64,000 bases of DNA from Streptomyces sp. NRRL F-5135 (GCF_000719775.1 NZ_JOHR01000014.1:258209-322208); one strand, 5' to 3'. Numbered from the stretch's first letter, positions 1 to 9,497 are shown. The notes: a model not told the origin generated them from the letters alone. A program made the numbers and translations.

Positions 1-350
1 ACGACCTGTCGGACATCTCGTGGTTCACCCCGGAGGGCGAGGTGATGAGACAGCAGGACTGGCAGGCCGCGCACGCCAACGCCATGACGGTCTTCCTGAA
101 CGGCCAGGCGATCTCGGAGCCGGGGCCGCGCGGGGAGCGGATCTCGGACGACTCCTTCCTGCTGATGTTCAACGCGAGCGCGGAGGAGCTGGAGTTCGTG
201 GTCCCGGCGGACATCGGCCACGAATGGCAGGTCGTGGTGGACACGGCCCGGCCGGAGGGGGTCCCCCCGGGGCAGGGCGAGAAGGCGGACGGGGGCGAGC
301 GACTGAAGATGACCGGCCGCAGCATGACGGTACTGATGCGCCCGGCGTAG
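1..350 (+). CDS. glgX: Glycogen debranching enzyme, C-terminal fragment
   Basis: The frame is already open at the left edge (first whole codon at base 3) and stops at TAG 348-350, so only about 115 C-terminal residues are present. They include a DISWFTPEG segment followed by QQDW, and an all-beta tail, as in GlgX/isoamylase-type GH13 enzymes that hydrolyse alpha-1,6 branches of glycogen. The catalytic barrel lies upstream, outside the window. treY follows 99 bases downstream on the same strand, the usual glgX-treY-treZ arrangement in actinobacteria, in which debranched maltodextrins are converted to trehalose. The family call is inferred from the tail motif and the neighbours. Confidence 0.8.
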   Translation, partial: DLSDISWFTPEGEVMRQQDWQAAHANAMTVFLNGQAISEPGPRGERISDDSFLLMFNASAEELEFVVPADIGHEWQVVVDTARPEGVPPGQGEKADGGERLKMTGRSMTVLMRPA

Positions 351-449
351 CCCCGGGCAGGGCCGGCCGCCACCAGACACGGTCCGGCCGCCCTGCCGGC
401 CGCGGGGGCCGGTGACACACTCGGCGCCCGGCTGGGTACGTACGATCGT

Positions 450-2870
450 ATGACGCCCACCGCGACCTACAGGCTCCAGCTCCAGCCGGACTTCCCGTTC
501 TCGGCCGCCGGAAAAGCGGTGCCGTATCTCGCCGCCCTCGGGATCTCGCACCTGCACCTGTCGCCGGTCCTGGAGGCGGTACCCGGATCGACGCACGGCT
601 ACGACGTCACGGACCACTCCCGGGTGCGGGCCGAGCTGGGCGGCGAGGAGGGACTGCGCCGGCTGGCCGCGACCGCCCGGGAGCACGGGCTCGGGCTCGT
701 CCTCGACATCGTGCCCAACCACATGGCGGCCGCCCCCCGGTACAACAACGCCTTGTGGGAGGTGCTGCGCGAGGGCCCGGGCTCGCCGTACGCCCACTGG
801 TTCGACATCGACTGGGCGGGCGGCGACGGCAAGCTGCTGCTGCCGGTCCTGCCCTCGCCCATCGGGGACGAACTGGGCGCGTTGCGCGTCAGGAACGGCC
901 TGCTCCACCACGGCGAGCAGTCCTACCCGCTCGCCCCCGGCACCGAGGACCTGCCGTTGCCCGCGCTGCTCGACGCGCAGCACTACCGGCTGGCCTGGTG
1001 GCGGCTGGCCCGTACGGAACTCAACTACCGCCGCTTCTTCACCATCTCCGACCTGATCGCGGTCCGGGTGGAGGAGCCGGACGTCTTCGCCGCCACCCAT
1101 GCCAAGATCCTCGAACTGGTGGGGGACGGTGTCGTCCAGGGCCTGCGCGTCGACCATCCGGACGGGCTCGCCGACCCGGAGGCGTACCTGCGGCGGCTGC
1201 ACGAGGCGACGAGCTCGGCGGCGGACCGGGCGGTGAAGGGCGCGGCGGCGGACGCGAGCGTGGCGCGCCCGCCGGCGGACGGGGGCTGCTGGATCGTCGT
1301 GGAGAAGATCCTGGCCGACGACGAACCCCTGCCCGCCGGCTGGCCCGTCGCCGGTACGACCGGTTACGACGCGCTGCGCCACATCGACGGGGTGTTCACC
1401 GACCCGGCGGGCGCGTCGGAGCTGGAGCGGCGCTACCGGGAGACGGCCGGGCCGCCCGGCGACCGGGGCGGCTACTGGGAGGGCACGGTCCGCAGGGCCG
1501 CGTACAAGGTCGTCATCCACGAACTCGCCGCCGAGACCGACTTCCTGGTCCGTACGGCACGGCGGATCTGCGCCGCCGACCCGGCGCTGCGCGACCACGC
1601 GCCCTGGGCGCTGCGCACGGCGATCCAGGAGCTGCTGGTCCGGGTGCCCGTCTACCGTCCGTACACGACGGCGGGCGGGCCCTGCCCGAAGGCGGCGGAG
1701 GCGGCGGTCCCGGAGGACGCCGTCCGGCAGGCGAAGGCCGCGTTCACGGTGGCGCGGGAGGCACGGGCCGTGGACGTGGTGCGGGACCTGGCGCTCGGCA
1801 GGCTCGGCGACGGCCCCGCGCACGCCGCCTTCTGCGCGCGCTTCGCCCAGACCGCCTCGGCCCTGCGCGCCAAGTCCGTGGAGGACACGGCGTTCTACCG
1901 CTACACGCCGCTGATCAGCGCGAACGAGGTCGGCGGGGACCCGGGGCTGCCGGCGGTGAGCCCGGAGCGGTTCCACGCGTTCTGTGCCCGGCTGGCGCGC
2001 GACTGGCCCGCCACGGGCACGGTACTGACCACGCACGACACCAAGCGCAGCGCGGACGTCCGGGCCGCGATCGCCGTGCTGTCGCAGTGCCCGGACCGCT
2101 GGGACCGGTTCCTGGAGCGGGTGGCGAGGACGGTGGCGCCGGATCCGCACCTGGCGTGGCAGGCCTGGCAGACGGCCGTCGGGTTCACGCCGAGCGGGGA
2201 GGCCGCCACGCCGGACGGCGCCCGTATGGTGCCCGCGCTGCTGAAGGCCGTACGGGAGGCGGGGCTGCACACGAGCTGGACGGAGCCGGATCCGCTGTAC
2301 GAGCGGGCGGTGACCGACTTCGTGGCGGCGGGGCCGGCGGGCGCGGGACGGCGGACGGTCGCGGAGCTCAGCCGCGCGCTCGGTCCGTACGCCCGCGCGA
2401 GCGCGCTGGGGGCCGCGTTGGTGCACCTGACGATGCCGGGCGTGCCGGACCTCTACCAGGGCACGGAGCGGGAGTACTTCGCGCTGGTGGACCCGGACAA
2501 CCGGCAGCCGTTCCGGCTCGGGCCGCCCGACGAGAAGACGGTGGTGACGACGGCGGCGCTGGCGCTGCGCGCGCGGCGGCCCCGGGCCTTCGGCGAGTCG
2601 GGCACGTACTCCCCGCTGCACGCGACGGGGCCGGCGGCGGAACACTGCCTGGCGTTCTGCCGGAGGGGCGAGGTGATCACGGCGGTGACGCGGCTGCCGC
2701 TGCGGCTCGCGGAGGCGGGCGGCTGGGGAGCGACGGAGCTGGTGCTGCCGCCGGGCCGGTGGGAGGACGCGCTGGCGTCACCGGGGCGGACGTACGAGGG
2801 GGGCGGACCGGTGGCGGTGGCGAAGCTGTTCACGGACCGGCCGGTGGCACTGCTGAGCCGCGCGGAGTGA
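450..2870 (+). CDS. treY: Malto-oligosyltrehalose synthase
   Basis: An 806-residue GH13 enzyme that isomerises the reducing-end alpha-1,4 bond of a maltodextrin to alpha-1,1, giving maltooligosyltrehalose, the first TreY/TreZ step in the cytoplasm. The N-terminus (ATYRLQLQPDFPF) and HLHLSPVLEAVPGSTHGYDV are typical of TreY. The barrel motifs are DIVPNHMA (around residue 88), GLRVDHPDGL with the presumed nucleophile Asp235, and VVEKIL with Glu285. DTAFYRY and TTHDTKRSADVRA lie in the second half, and PGVPDLYQGTE near the C-terminus is also characteristic. Length is normal. The start is ATG 450, matching the conserved N-terminus. treZ lies 2.2 kb downstream, separated by an FHA gene and an LPMO gene. 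Confidence 0.95.
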   Translation: MTPTATYRLQLQPDFPFSAAGKAVPYLAALGISHLHLSPVLEAVPGSTHGYDVTDHSRVRAELGGEEGLRRLAATAREHGLGLVLDIVPNHMAAAPRYNNALWEVLREGPGSPYAHWFDIDWAGGDGKLLLPVLPSPIGDELGALRVRNGLLHHGEQSYPLAPGTEDLPLPALLDAQHYRLAWWRLARTELNYRRFFTISDLIAVRVEEPDVFAATHAKILELVGDGVVQGLRVDHPDGLADPEAYLRRLHEATSSAADRAVKGAAADASVARPPADGGCWIVVEKILADDEPLPAGWPVAGTTGYDALRHIDGVFTDPAGASELERRYRETAGPPGDRGGYWEGTVRRAAYKVVIHELAAETDFLVRTARRICAADPALRDHAPWALRTAIQELLVRVPVYRPYTTAGGPCPKAAEAAVPEDAVRQAKAAFTVAREARAVDVVRDLALGRLGDGPAHAAFCARFAQTASALRAKSVEDTAFYRYTPLISANEVGGDPGLPAVSPERFHAFCARLARDWPATGTVLTTHDTKRSADVRAAIAVLSQCPDRWDRFLERVARTVAPDPHLAWQAWQTAVGFTPSGEAATPDGARMVPALLKAVREAGLHTSWTEPDPLYERAVTDFVAAGPAGAGRRTVAELSRALGPYARASALGAALVHLTMPGVPDLYQGTEREYFALVDPDNRQPFRLGPPDEKTVVTTAALALRARRPRAFGESGTYSPLHATGPAAEHCLAFCRRGEVITAVTRLPLRLAEAGGWGATELVLPPGRWEDALASPGRTYEGGGPVAVAKLFTDRPVALLSRAE

Positions 2871-2978
2871 CGGGGAGCCGCCGGCGCGGCGGACGGTCGT
2901 GGTGTCCGCGCACGCGGGCACGACAACGGTGCCGTCACCCGCGGCGGAATGCCAAAGGTCCGGGAACCCGGGCGGAGT

Positions 2979-3560
2979 TCAGGCGCCCAGGTGCCGGCGC
3001 GCCGCCTCCGAAGGGTGGGTGGCGAGCCGGAAGCTCATCTGGCCGAAGCTCACCGTGTCCCCGTCCCGCACCACCGCCGTCGTGATCACCCGTCGGCCGT
3101 TGACCGTCGTACCGTTCGTCGAACCCAGGTCGCGCAGGACCCACTGACCGCCCTGCAGGGCCAGTTCGGCGTGCAGCCGCGAGACCGTGTCATGGCTGAG
3201 CCGCAGACCGTTCACCGAGTCACGGCCGATCCGCAGCGGATACGCGCCTATCTCGGGCAGCAGCAGCTTCGGCAGCCGCTCGGCCTGCCACACCCTGCGC
3301 ATCCGCTGCGAGAACGACGACATCCGCCGCACCGTGCCGAACACCCGGCGGGACCACGGGTTTTCCGTCTCCAGGTCGGCGGTGAGCAGCTTCAGCTCGT
3401 CGGCCCTGCGCGCCGCCAGCACCAGGTCCATCCGGCGCAGGAAGGTGTCGTGCGACAGCTTGCCCTGCGCCGCGCCTTCCCTGAGCACCGCCAGGGCTCG
3501 GTCGCGTTCGGCGTCCGAAAGCCGCGCGGGACAGGCCGGGGACTCGAAGGAGGAGGTCAC
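2979..3560 (-). CDS. DUF1707/FHA-domain protein
   Basis: About 193 residues, convergent with treY. The N-terminal part (CPARLSDAERDRALAVLREG to LVLAARRADELK) matches the DUF1707 helical domain of actinobacterial membrane or signalling proteins. A basic linker (about 75-100) leads to a C-terminal FHA domain with GLRLSHDTVSRLHAEL and DLGSTNGTTVNGRRV, the Arg/Ser-His/Asn loops that bind phosphothreonine. It probably reads the output of Ser/Thr kinases; its partner cannot be told from the sequence. GTG 3560 was chosen because the protein then begins just before the DUF1707 domain; the longer ATG 3611 form would add a non-conserved 17-residue leader. No good Shine-Dalgarno sequence precedes GTG 3560, so it may be leaderless. 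Confidence 0.8.
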   Translation of the reverse strand: MTSSFESPACPARLSDAERDRALAVLREGAAQGKLSHDTFLRRMDLVLAARRADELKLLTADLETENPWSRRVFGTVRRMSSFSQRMRRVWQAERLPKLLLPEIGAYPLRIGRDSVNGLRLSHDTVSRLHAELALQGGQWVLRDLGSTNGTTVNGRRVITTAVVRDGDTVSFGQMSFRLATHPSEAARRHLGA

Positions 3561-3684
3561 ACAACTGATTGTCCGTCGCACGGGCCCGGGGTGTCCAGAC
3601 GACCAGGGCAAGCCTCCCGGAACCTTCCCTCAACAAATCCTTCCGCAGGCGTTTACAGCATCCGGCCGCAGCGCTACGTTCCGC

Positions 3685-3702
3685 AATGGGAGCGCTCCCA
3701 TT
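3685..3702. promoter_or_regulatory. CebR-type operator (perfect palindrome)
   Basis: AATGGGAGCGCTCCCATT is an 18-bp perfect palindrome 36 bp upstream of the LPMO start. Its core TGGGAGCGCTCCCA (3687-3700) is the known binding site of CebR, the LacI-type cellobiose/cellotriose-responsive repressor of cellulolytic genes in Streptomyces. It implies that the LPMO gene is derepressed by cello-oligosaccharides. The match to the known site is exact by eye; binding in this strain is inferred. Confidence 0.85.
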
Positions 3703-3738
3703 CCGCCAGCTGTCATACCCGCTCGAAGGGATCGCGCG

Positions 3739-4815
3739 ATGACACGCCCCCCACGGACCCCGCTGCGGTGGTTACGCCCGCACAGAGTCGCACTCCTCTC
3801 CCTCCTCGCCCTCTTCCCCGCCCTGCTGCTCGTCGTCACCGGCAGCGAACCGTCCTCCGCGCACGGCACCCCCATGCAGCCCGCCAGCCGTACGTTCATG
3901 TGCTGGCGCGACGGCCTCACCAGCACCGGTGAGATCAAGCCGATCAACCCCGCCTGCAAGGCCGCCGTCGCCGAGAGCGGTACCACCCCGCTCTACAACT
4001 GGTTCTCCGTGCTGCGCTCCGACGGGGCGGGCCGCACCAAGGGGTTCATCCCCGACGGTCAGCTGTGCAGCGGCGGGAACCCGACCTTCTCCGGGTTCAA
4101 CAAGAACCGGAACGACTGGCCCCTCACCCACCTCACGTCCGGCGCGTCCCTCGACTTCTCGTACAACGCCTGGGCCGCACACCCCGGTTGGTTCTACGTG
4201 TACGTCACGAAGGACGGCTTCAACCCCACCGCCACCTTCAAGTGGGACGACCTGGAGTCGCAGCCGTTCCTGACCGTCGACCACCCGTCCGTCACCGGTC
4301 CGGTGGGCTCCGTGGAAGGCGCCTACAAGTGGACCGGCAAGCTGCCCGGCAACAAGAGCGGCCGCCACATCATCTACATGGTGTGGCAGCGTTCGGACAG
4401 CAACGAGACGTTCTACAGCTGCTCCGACGTGGTCTTCGACGGTGGCAAGGGCGAGGTGACGGGTGTCGGTGAGCCCGGTACGACGCCGACCGACCCGCCC
4501 ACCGACCCCACGGGCACCTGCACCGCCACCCGCACGACCGTCGGTTCCTGGACGGGCGGCTACCAGACCCAGATCACGGTGAAGAACACCAGCACCCACC
4601 CGATCCTCGGCTGGATGGTCGAGTTCGCCCTGCCGAACGGGCAGAAGGTCGACAGCCTCTGGAACGGCAACGCCACCTACGGCGGCCAGCAGGTGATGGT
4701 CCACAACGCCGACTCGAACGGCTCGCTGGCGCCCGGCGCCTCGGCCACCTTCGGCTACGTGGCGTCGGGCGGCCCGCCGGACACCGCCTCGACGCCGGTC
4801 TGCACCGTCACCTGA
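3739..4815 (+). CDS. Secreted AA10 lytic polysaccharide monooxygenase with CBM2
   Basis: A 358-residue secreted copper enzyme that oxidatively cleaves crystalline cellulose or chitin. The signal peptide (basic n-region, LLSLLALFPALLLVV core) should be cut before His42 (SSA|HGTP), making it the N-terminal histidine of the copper brace. The second brace histidine is His148 in YNAWAAHPGWF. The AA10 domain spans about 42-235. A Pro/Thr linker (GTTPTDPPTDPTG) then leads to a CBM2 cellulose-binding module (about 258-358) with WTGGYQTQITVKNTS and a Cys pair. ATG 3739 has GAAGGG eight bases upstream. A CebR operator lies at 3685-3702, and codon 12 is TTA (3772-3774), so translation probably needs the bldA tRNA. 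Confidence 0.93.
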   Translation: MTRPPRTPLRWLRPHRVALLSLLALFPALLLVVTGSEPSSAHGTPMQPASRTFMCWRDGLTSTGEIKPINPACKAAVAESGTTPLYNWFSVLRSDGAGRTKGFIPDGQLCSGGNPTFSGFNKNRNDWPLTHLTSGASLDFSYNAWAAHPGWFYVYVTKDGFNPTATFKWDDLESQPFLTVDHPSVTGPVGSVEGAYKWTGKLPGNKSGRHIIYMVWQRSDSNETFYSCSDVVFDGGKGEVTGVGEPGTTPTDPPTDPTGTCTATRTTVGSWTGGYQTQITVKNTSTHPILGWMVEFALPNGQKVDSLWNGNATYGGQQVMVHNADSNGSLAPGASATFGYVASGGPPDTASTPVCTVT

Positions 4816-5076
4816 CCGTTCCGACGCCCGACCGTCAAGGGATCCATCCGTACACGGATCCGTCCGCGCCGTACGGAGTCGCCTCCGCCGGGAGGTCCCG
4901 TACGTCCCGGCCCCCGCACCGCCCGGCCCTCCGCTCCCGCCCCCACCGGGAACGGCGGGCCGGGTCCGTACCGCCCCGGCACCCGTTCCACCCCATTCGC
5001 CGTGATCACCGGGCCCCCGGCCGTCTCTCTTGTCACCATGAGGGGAACAGTGCCGACGACAAGGGGGGAACCGCTC

Positions 5077-6879
5077 GTGCAGTTCGAGGTCTGGGCACCG
5101 AAGGCACGCGACGTCGTACTCCATCTCGACCCGGCCTCGGCCCCGGGCCCCGGCGCGGCCACCACCCACCCCATGCGCGCCGATCCCGGCCGGGCGGGCT
5201 GGTGGACCGTCGACGCGTCCGCCGGGCACGGGACCCGGTACGGTTTCGCGCTCGACGGCGGGCCCGTGCTGCCCGACCCGCGCTCACGGCGCCAGCCCGA
5301 CGGGCCGGACGGGCCCAGCGCCGTCGTCGACCAGTCCGCGTACGCCTGGCGCGTGCCGTGGGAGGGACGGGACCTGCCCGGTGCGGTCCTGTACGAGCTG
5401 CACGTCGGCACGTTCACCCACGAGGGCACCCTCGACGCGGCGGCCGCCCGGCTGGAGCCGCTGGCCGAGCTGGGCGTCACCCATGTCGAGTTGATGCCGC
5501 TGTGCCCCTTCCCCGGAATACACGGGTGGGGGTACGAGGGGGTCTCGCTCTGGGCGGTCCACGAACCCTACGGCGGCCCGGAAGCACTCAAGAGGTTCGT
5601 CGACACGGCGCACGAACTGGGCCTCGGCGTCGTCCTGGACGTGGTGCACAACCACCTCGGTCCGGCCGGCAACCATCTCCCCCGCTTCGGGCCGTACTTC
5701 ACCGACACGCACCACACGCCCTGGGGCGCCGCCGTGAACCTCGACGCCCCCGGCTCCGACGAGGTGCGCGCCTACCTGCTGGACAGCGCGCTCGCCTGGC
5801 TGCGGGACTACCGGCTGGACGGGCTGCGGCTCGACGCCGTGCACGCCCTCGCCGACAACCGCGCGCTGACCTTCCTCGAAGAGCTCTCCACCGCCGTGGA
5901 CGCGCTCTCCGCCGGCCTGGACCGCCCGCTCTTCCTGATCGCGGAATCGGACAGTTGCGACCCACGCACCACGACCCCGCGCGGGCAGGGCGGCCTCGGG
6001 CTGCACGCACAGTGGAACGACGACTTCCACCACGCGCTGCACACCGCCCTGACCGGTGAATCCCAGGGCTACTACGCCGACTTCGCCCGCGAGCCGTTCG
6101 CCGCCCTCGCCAAGACCCTGACCCGGGTCTTCTTCCACGACGGTACGTACTCGGCCTTCCGGGGCCGGACGCACGGCCGGCCCGTCGACCGTGCGAGCGC
6201 CCCCGCACACCGCTTCCTCGGCTATGCGCAGACCCACGACCAGATCGGCAACCGCGCGCTCGGCGACCGGCTCTCCGCCTCCCTCTCCCCCGGCCTGCTC
6301 GCCTGTGCCGCCGCGCTCGTCCTGACTGGTCCCTACACCCCCATGCTGTTCATGGGGGAGGAGTGGGGTGCCACCACGCCCTGGCAGTTCTTCACCGACC
6401 ACCCCGATCCGGTGCTGGCCGAGGCCGTACGGAGCGGCAGGCGACGGGAGTTCGCCGCGCACGGATGGGCGGCGGAGGACATCCCCGACCCGCAGGACCC
6501 CGCGACCCGGGCCCGCTCGTGCCTGGACCGGTCCGAGATCGCGCGCCCGCCGCACGCGCGACTGCTGGCGTGGTACGGCGAGCTGATCGCCCTGCGCCGC
6601 GCGGAACCGGATCTGACCGACCCCGACCTGGCGGCGACGAAGGTGGTGTACGACGAGGCGGCGCGCTGGCTGGCGTACCGCAGGGGCGATCTCGTGGTCG
6701 CGGTGAACCTCTCCGGCGAGTCCGTGGGGATCCCGCTGGAGGCCGGTGGCCGGGAGCGGGTGCTGGCCGCCTGGGAGCCCATCGGCCCGCCCGGCGCCGA
6801 CGGGACGCTGCGGCTGCCGCCGGAGTCCTGCGCGGTCCTGGGGCCGGCGCCAGAGACCGCCGGTCCCCCGTCGCTCTGA
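5077..6879 (+). CDS. treZ: Malto-oligosyltrehalose trehalohydrolase
   Basis: A 600-residue GH13 enzyme that cuts the alpha-1,4 bond next to the trehalose unit made by TreY, releasing free trehalose. The N-terminal domain begins QFEVWAPKARDVVLHL, typical of TreZ. Barrel motifs are VVLDVVHNHLGP, GLRLDAVHAL with the presumed nucleophile Asp253, LIAESD with acid/base Glu290, and QTHDQIGNRA. PMLFMGEEWG is also characteristic. GTG 5077 was chosen because AAGGGGGGAA lies just upstream and the conserved QFEVWAP starts there; GTG 5050 or ATG 5038 would add a short non-conserved leader. It acts with treY (450-2870), though two unrelated genes now lie between them. Confidence 0.95.
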   Translation: MQFEVWAPKARDVVLHLDPASAPGPGAATTHPMRADPGRAGWWTVDASAGHGTRYGFALDGGPVLPDPRSRRQPDGPDGPSAVVDQSAYAWRVPWEGRDLPGAVLYELHVGTFTHEGTLDAAAARLEPLAELGVTHVELMPLCPFPGIHGWGYEGVSLWAVHEPYGGPEALKRFVDTAHELGLGVVLDVVHNHLGPAGNHLPRFGPYFTDTHHTPWGAAVNLDAPGSDEVRAYLLDSALAWLRDYRLDGLRLDAVHALADNRALTFLEELSTAVDALSAGLDRPLFLIAESDSCDPRTTTPRGQGGLGLHAQWNDDFHHALHTALTGESQGYYADFAREPFAALAKTLTRVFFHDGTYSAFRGRTHGRPVDRASAPAHRFLGYAQTHDQIGNRALGDRLSASLSPGLLACAAALVLTGPYTPMLFMGEEWGATTPWQFFTDHPDPVLAEAVRSGRRREFAAHGWAAEDIPDPQDPATRARSCLDRSEIARPPHARLLAWYGELIALRRAEPDLTDPDLAATKVVYDEAARWLAYRRGDLVVAVNLSGESVGIPLEAGGRERVLAAWEPIGPPGADGTLRLPPESCAVLGPAPETAGPPSL

Positions 6880-6993
6880 GCCCGGCCGGGACGCGGTCGG
6901 CCGGACCGGGATCGGGTCCGTGTACGGCTCGGCCGCGCCGCACGCCACGGCCCCGGCGGACGTGACACCGCCGGGGTGCGGTCCGGCCTCGGC

Positions 6994-8244
6994 TCAGTCC
7001 ACGATCGCCAGCTCGCGGGAGGTGTTGTTGAGGCGCCTGCCGCCGTCCTCGGTGACCGTCACGATGTCCTCGATCCGTACGCCGAAGCGCCCCGGCAGGT
7101 AGATCCCGGGCTCGACGGAGAAGCACATGCCCGGCACCAACGGCCGTGCCTCGCCCTCGATCATGTACGGCGGCTCATGGGTGGTGACGCCGATGCCGTG
7201 GCCGGTGCGGTGGATGAAGTACGCGCCGTATCCGGCGTCCTCGATGACCCCGCGCGCCGCGCGGTCGACGTCCTGGCAGGCGGCTCCGGGACGTACCGCC
7301 TCGAAACCGGCCTGCTGCGCCGCCCGCACGACCTCGTGGACGCGTCGCTCCTCGGCGGTGGGTTCGCCGACGTGGACCGTGCGGGTGGTGTCCGAGCCGT
7401 AGCCGTCCTTGAGGCCGCCGAAGTCCAGGACCACCATGTCGCCCCGCTCGATGACGCGTTCCCCGGCCTCGTGGTGCGGGTTCGCCCCGTTGGGGCCGGA
7501 GCCGACGACGGTGAAGTCCACCTGCGAGTGGCCGAACCGCAGGAGCAGGGCGGCGAGATCGGCCGCGACGTCGCTCTCCCGACGGCCGGCGAAGGGCACG
7601 CCGAGGATTTCTCCGTACACGGCGTCGGCCGCCGCGCCCGCCGCCTCCAGCCTGGCCAGTTCCCGGGCGTCCTTGACGGCGCGCAGCATCGGCAGCGCCT
7701 CGGTCAGCGCCACGTACGACGTGTCCGGCAGCGCCCGTTGCAGCGCGAGCAGGTGCATCGCCCACGCGTTGTCACTGACTCCGAAGCGCGCGGTGGAGCG
7801 TTCGCCGGACGGCCCGGCCGCGGGCCCGGTGGCTCGCTCGCCGGTCCGGAGCAGCGGGGCCGTCGCGGCGTACGGATCCTCGGCGTCGGTCCAGTCGCGC
7901 AGGGTGAGCGCGCCGGCGCCGACGGCCCGGGCCGCGTCCGGTGCCTCCAGGGCGGGCACCACCAGCACCGGCTCCCGGCCGGGGGTGACGACCAGCAGGG
8001 TGAGCCGCTCGGTGTCCGCGGTCGGGCGGTAGCCGGTGAGGTGGGCGAGGTCGGGCCCGGGGGCGATCAGCAGACCCGCCAGTCCGGCCCCGGCGGCCTG
8101 CTGGGCGGCGCGGTCCAGCCGGGCGCGGTAGTCGTCCACGGTGAAGGGCGCGTCGTCGGCCGACGGCACGTCGGCGTATGCCGGTGCGGCGGCGGGTGTC
8201 GGTGCGGCGGGCCCGGGGGCGCCGGGCGTGGACGGTGTGGGCAC
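6994..8244 (-). CDS. M24 family Xaa-Pro aminopeptidase
   Basis: 416 residues, cytosolic. The first 25-30 residues are Ala/Pro-rich and probably disordered. A creatinase-like N-terminal domain (about 35-165) with LTGYRPTADTERL precedes a pita-bread metallopeptidase domain. The five metal ligands are visible: Asp in VVLDFGG, Asp in YGSDTTRTV, His in RTGHGIG, Glu in SVEPGIYL and Glu in RIEDIV. These enzymes remove the N-terminal residue before proline in peptides. GTG 8244 has a strong GAAGGAG upstream. The next gene on this strand (ending at 8292) is 47 bases upstream, so the two may be co-transcribed. Exact substrate preference is not readable from the sequence. Confidence 0.88.
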   Translation of the reverse strand: MPTPSTPGAPGPAAPTPAAAPAYADVPSADDAPFTVDDYRARLDRAAQQAAGAGLAGLLIAPGPDLAHLTGYRPTADTERLTLLVVTPGREPVLVVPALEAPDAARAVGAGALTLRDWTDAEDPYAATAPLLRTGERATGPAAGPSGERSTARFGVSDNAWAMHLLALQRALPDTSYVALTEALPMLRAVKDARELARLEAAGAAADAVYGEILGVPFAGRRESDVAADLAALLLRFGHSQVDFTVVGSGPNGANPHHEAGERVIERGDMVVLDFGGLKDGYGSDTTRTVHVGEPTAEERRVHEVVRAAQQAGFEAVRPGAACQDVDRAARGVIEDAGYGAYFIHRTGHGIGVTTHEPPYMIEGEARPLVPGMCFSVEPGIYLPGRFGVRIEDIVTVTEDGGRRLNNTSRELAIVD

Positions 8245-8291
8245 GGTGGTCTCCTTCTCGGCTTCTCGGCCTCGTGACGGGTCGTCCGCGG

Positions 8292-9251
8292 TCAGGAGCC
8301 GGAGCGGCCTTCCTCGACCAGCCGCTCCAGCAGCTCCTGGAACTCCTCGCCGACCACGATCCGCAGTCCGTCCCCGTCCTCGTCCTCGTCACTGAGCTGC
8401 GTGAGCGTCCCGCCGCGCCACCAGTACACGTACGGGCTGATGGCGCCCGGGGTGTCCTCGTAGCCGGAGGCGGCGAAGGACGCCATCGCGTTCAGCGAGG
8501 GGATCATGGTCGTGTCACGGATGACGTGGAAGGCGAGCTGGTGCCGGAAGGGCATCGCGACGAGCGCCCCTTCGGGCGGGATCCGCTGCCCGGTGACCTG
8601 GCGTACGACGGTGTCCAGCGCCAGGACCCGGCTCGCCGTGTAGAACGAGTCGCCGAGGACGACCTCGAACCGTGTCCCACCGGAGTCCTTGACGGTCTCG
8701 CGCCCTTCCACCGGCAGGTCGCGCAGATTGCCCAGCGCCCGGTCGCGCAGCTGCTGGATGTCGCCGAGCGGCTCCAGGGCCTCGTCGGTGAGCATCATGA
8801 CGCTCTCCGGCAGGTCGAGGGCGAGCACCTCGTACAGCCCGGGGGCCACGCTGCGCGCGTAGCCGAAGGTCTGCGGGTCGAGGCCGTCCTCGCTGATCAC
8901 ACGCGGGTAGAGCTGGGCACGGATCTGCTCGGGCGGCAGCGTGTCCAGCGCGGACGGCCCGTCCATGGTGCGCAGCACCATGCCGGCGTGCCGGCGCGCC
9001 AGGTCGCCCCAGACGCGCGGACCCCGGTCGTCGTTGTGACAGACGGCGGCGAGATTGCCGAGACCGAACTGCCGGCCGGCGCTGTCGGTCACCATGTCCG
9101 CGTAGACCGTGACCTCCAGGCCGTGTTCGGCGAACGCCTCCCGCACCTGGCGGCGGAACAGGGCCGCCTCGTGGACCGAGAAGAAGGAGAACGCGGGGTC
9201 CCGAGGCGTGTCGCGCCCGTCACGCTTCGGCCCTCTCCGGAACAACCTCAC
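8292..9251 (-). CDS. Conserved hypothetical protein (DUF1444/YtpQ-like?)
   Basis: 319 residues, no signal peptide or membrane segment. The N-terminus is very basic (RLFRRGPKRDGRD), and a mixed alpha/beta region follows with GLGNLAAVCHND, LYPRVISED and VLALDLPESVMMLTDE. The C-terminus is acidic (LSDEDEDGD). Overall composition recalls the DUF1444/YtpQ group, but I could not confirm that by eye. GTG 9251 has GGTGGAGG seven bases upstream. It lies directly upstream of the M24 peptidase gene on the same strand. Function unknown. Confidence 0.7.
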   Translation of the reverse strand: MRLFRRGPKRDGRDTPRDPAFSFFSVHEAALFRRQVREAFAEHGLEVTVYADMVTDSAGRQFGLGNLAAVCHNDDRGPRVWGDLARRHAGMVLRTMDGPSALDTLPPEQIRAQLYPRVISEDGLDPQTFGYARSVAPGLYEVLALDLPESVMMLTDEALEPLGDIQQLRDRALGNLRDLPVEGRETVKDSGGTRFEVVLGDSFYTASRVLALDTVVRQVTGQRIPPEGALVAMPFRHQLAFHVIRDTTMIPSLNAMASFAASGYEDTPGAISPYVYWWRGGTLTQLSDEDEDGDGLRIVVGEEFQELLERLVEEGRSGS

Positions 9252-9467
9252 TCCGTCGCCTCCACCCGTCTACGTCTCTCGTCCGTCCGCGCGGCGCACG
9301 CGGCGCACGTCCGGCGCGCCCGCCCCGCTGTCCCCCGGCTGCCTGGCGGCTCCCATCCGTGGAGTCTTCGATGTTAGTCGCCGGGTGTGACATCGGACCT
9401 GGCGCGGTACGCGGTACGAGCGCGGGGCGCGGTGCGGGGCGGTGGCGGCGTGGGGCGGTGCGGGGAC

Positions 9468-9497
9468 GCGGACGCGGAGCCGGAGCCCCGCGTCCGC
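9468..9497 (-). terminator. Hairpin downstream of the amidase gene
   Basis: Stem GCGGACGCGG (9468-9477) pairs with CCGCGTCCGC (9488-9497) around a 10-base loop, 36 bases beyond the amidase stop on the minus strand. Very GC-rich with no T tract, as is usual for Streptomyces terminators. The surrounding 9252-9532 interval is low-complexity GC with no credible gene. Confidence 0.5.

Noticed and set aside
755..3085. Long open frames overlapping treY in other frames
   Set aside because: Extreme Gly/Ala/Arg composition and antisense or shifted overlap with a motif-complete gene; these are GC-bias artefacts.
3772..5229. 485-residue minus-strand frame across the LPMO gene
   Set aside because: It is antisense to a gene with signal peptide, copper brace and CBM2, and has Gly/Arg/Val-rich shadow composition.
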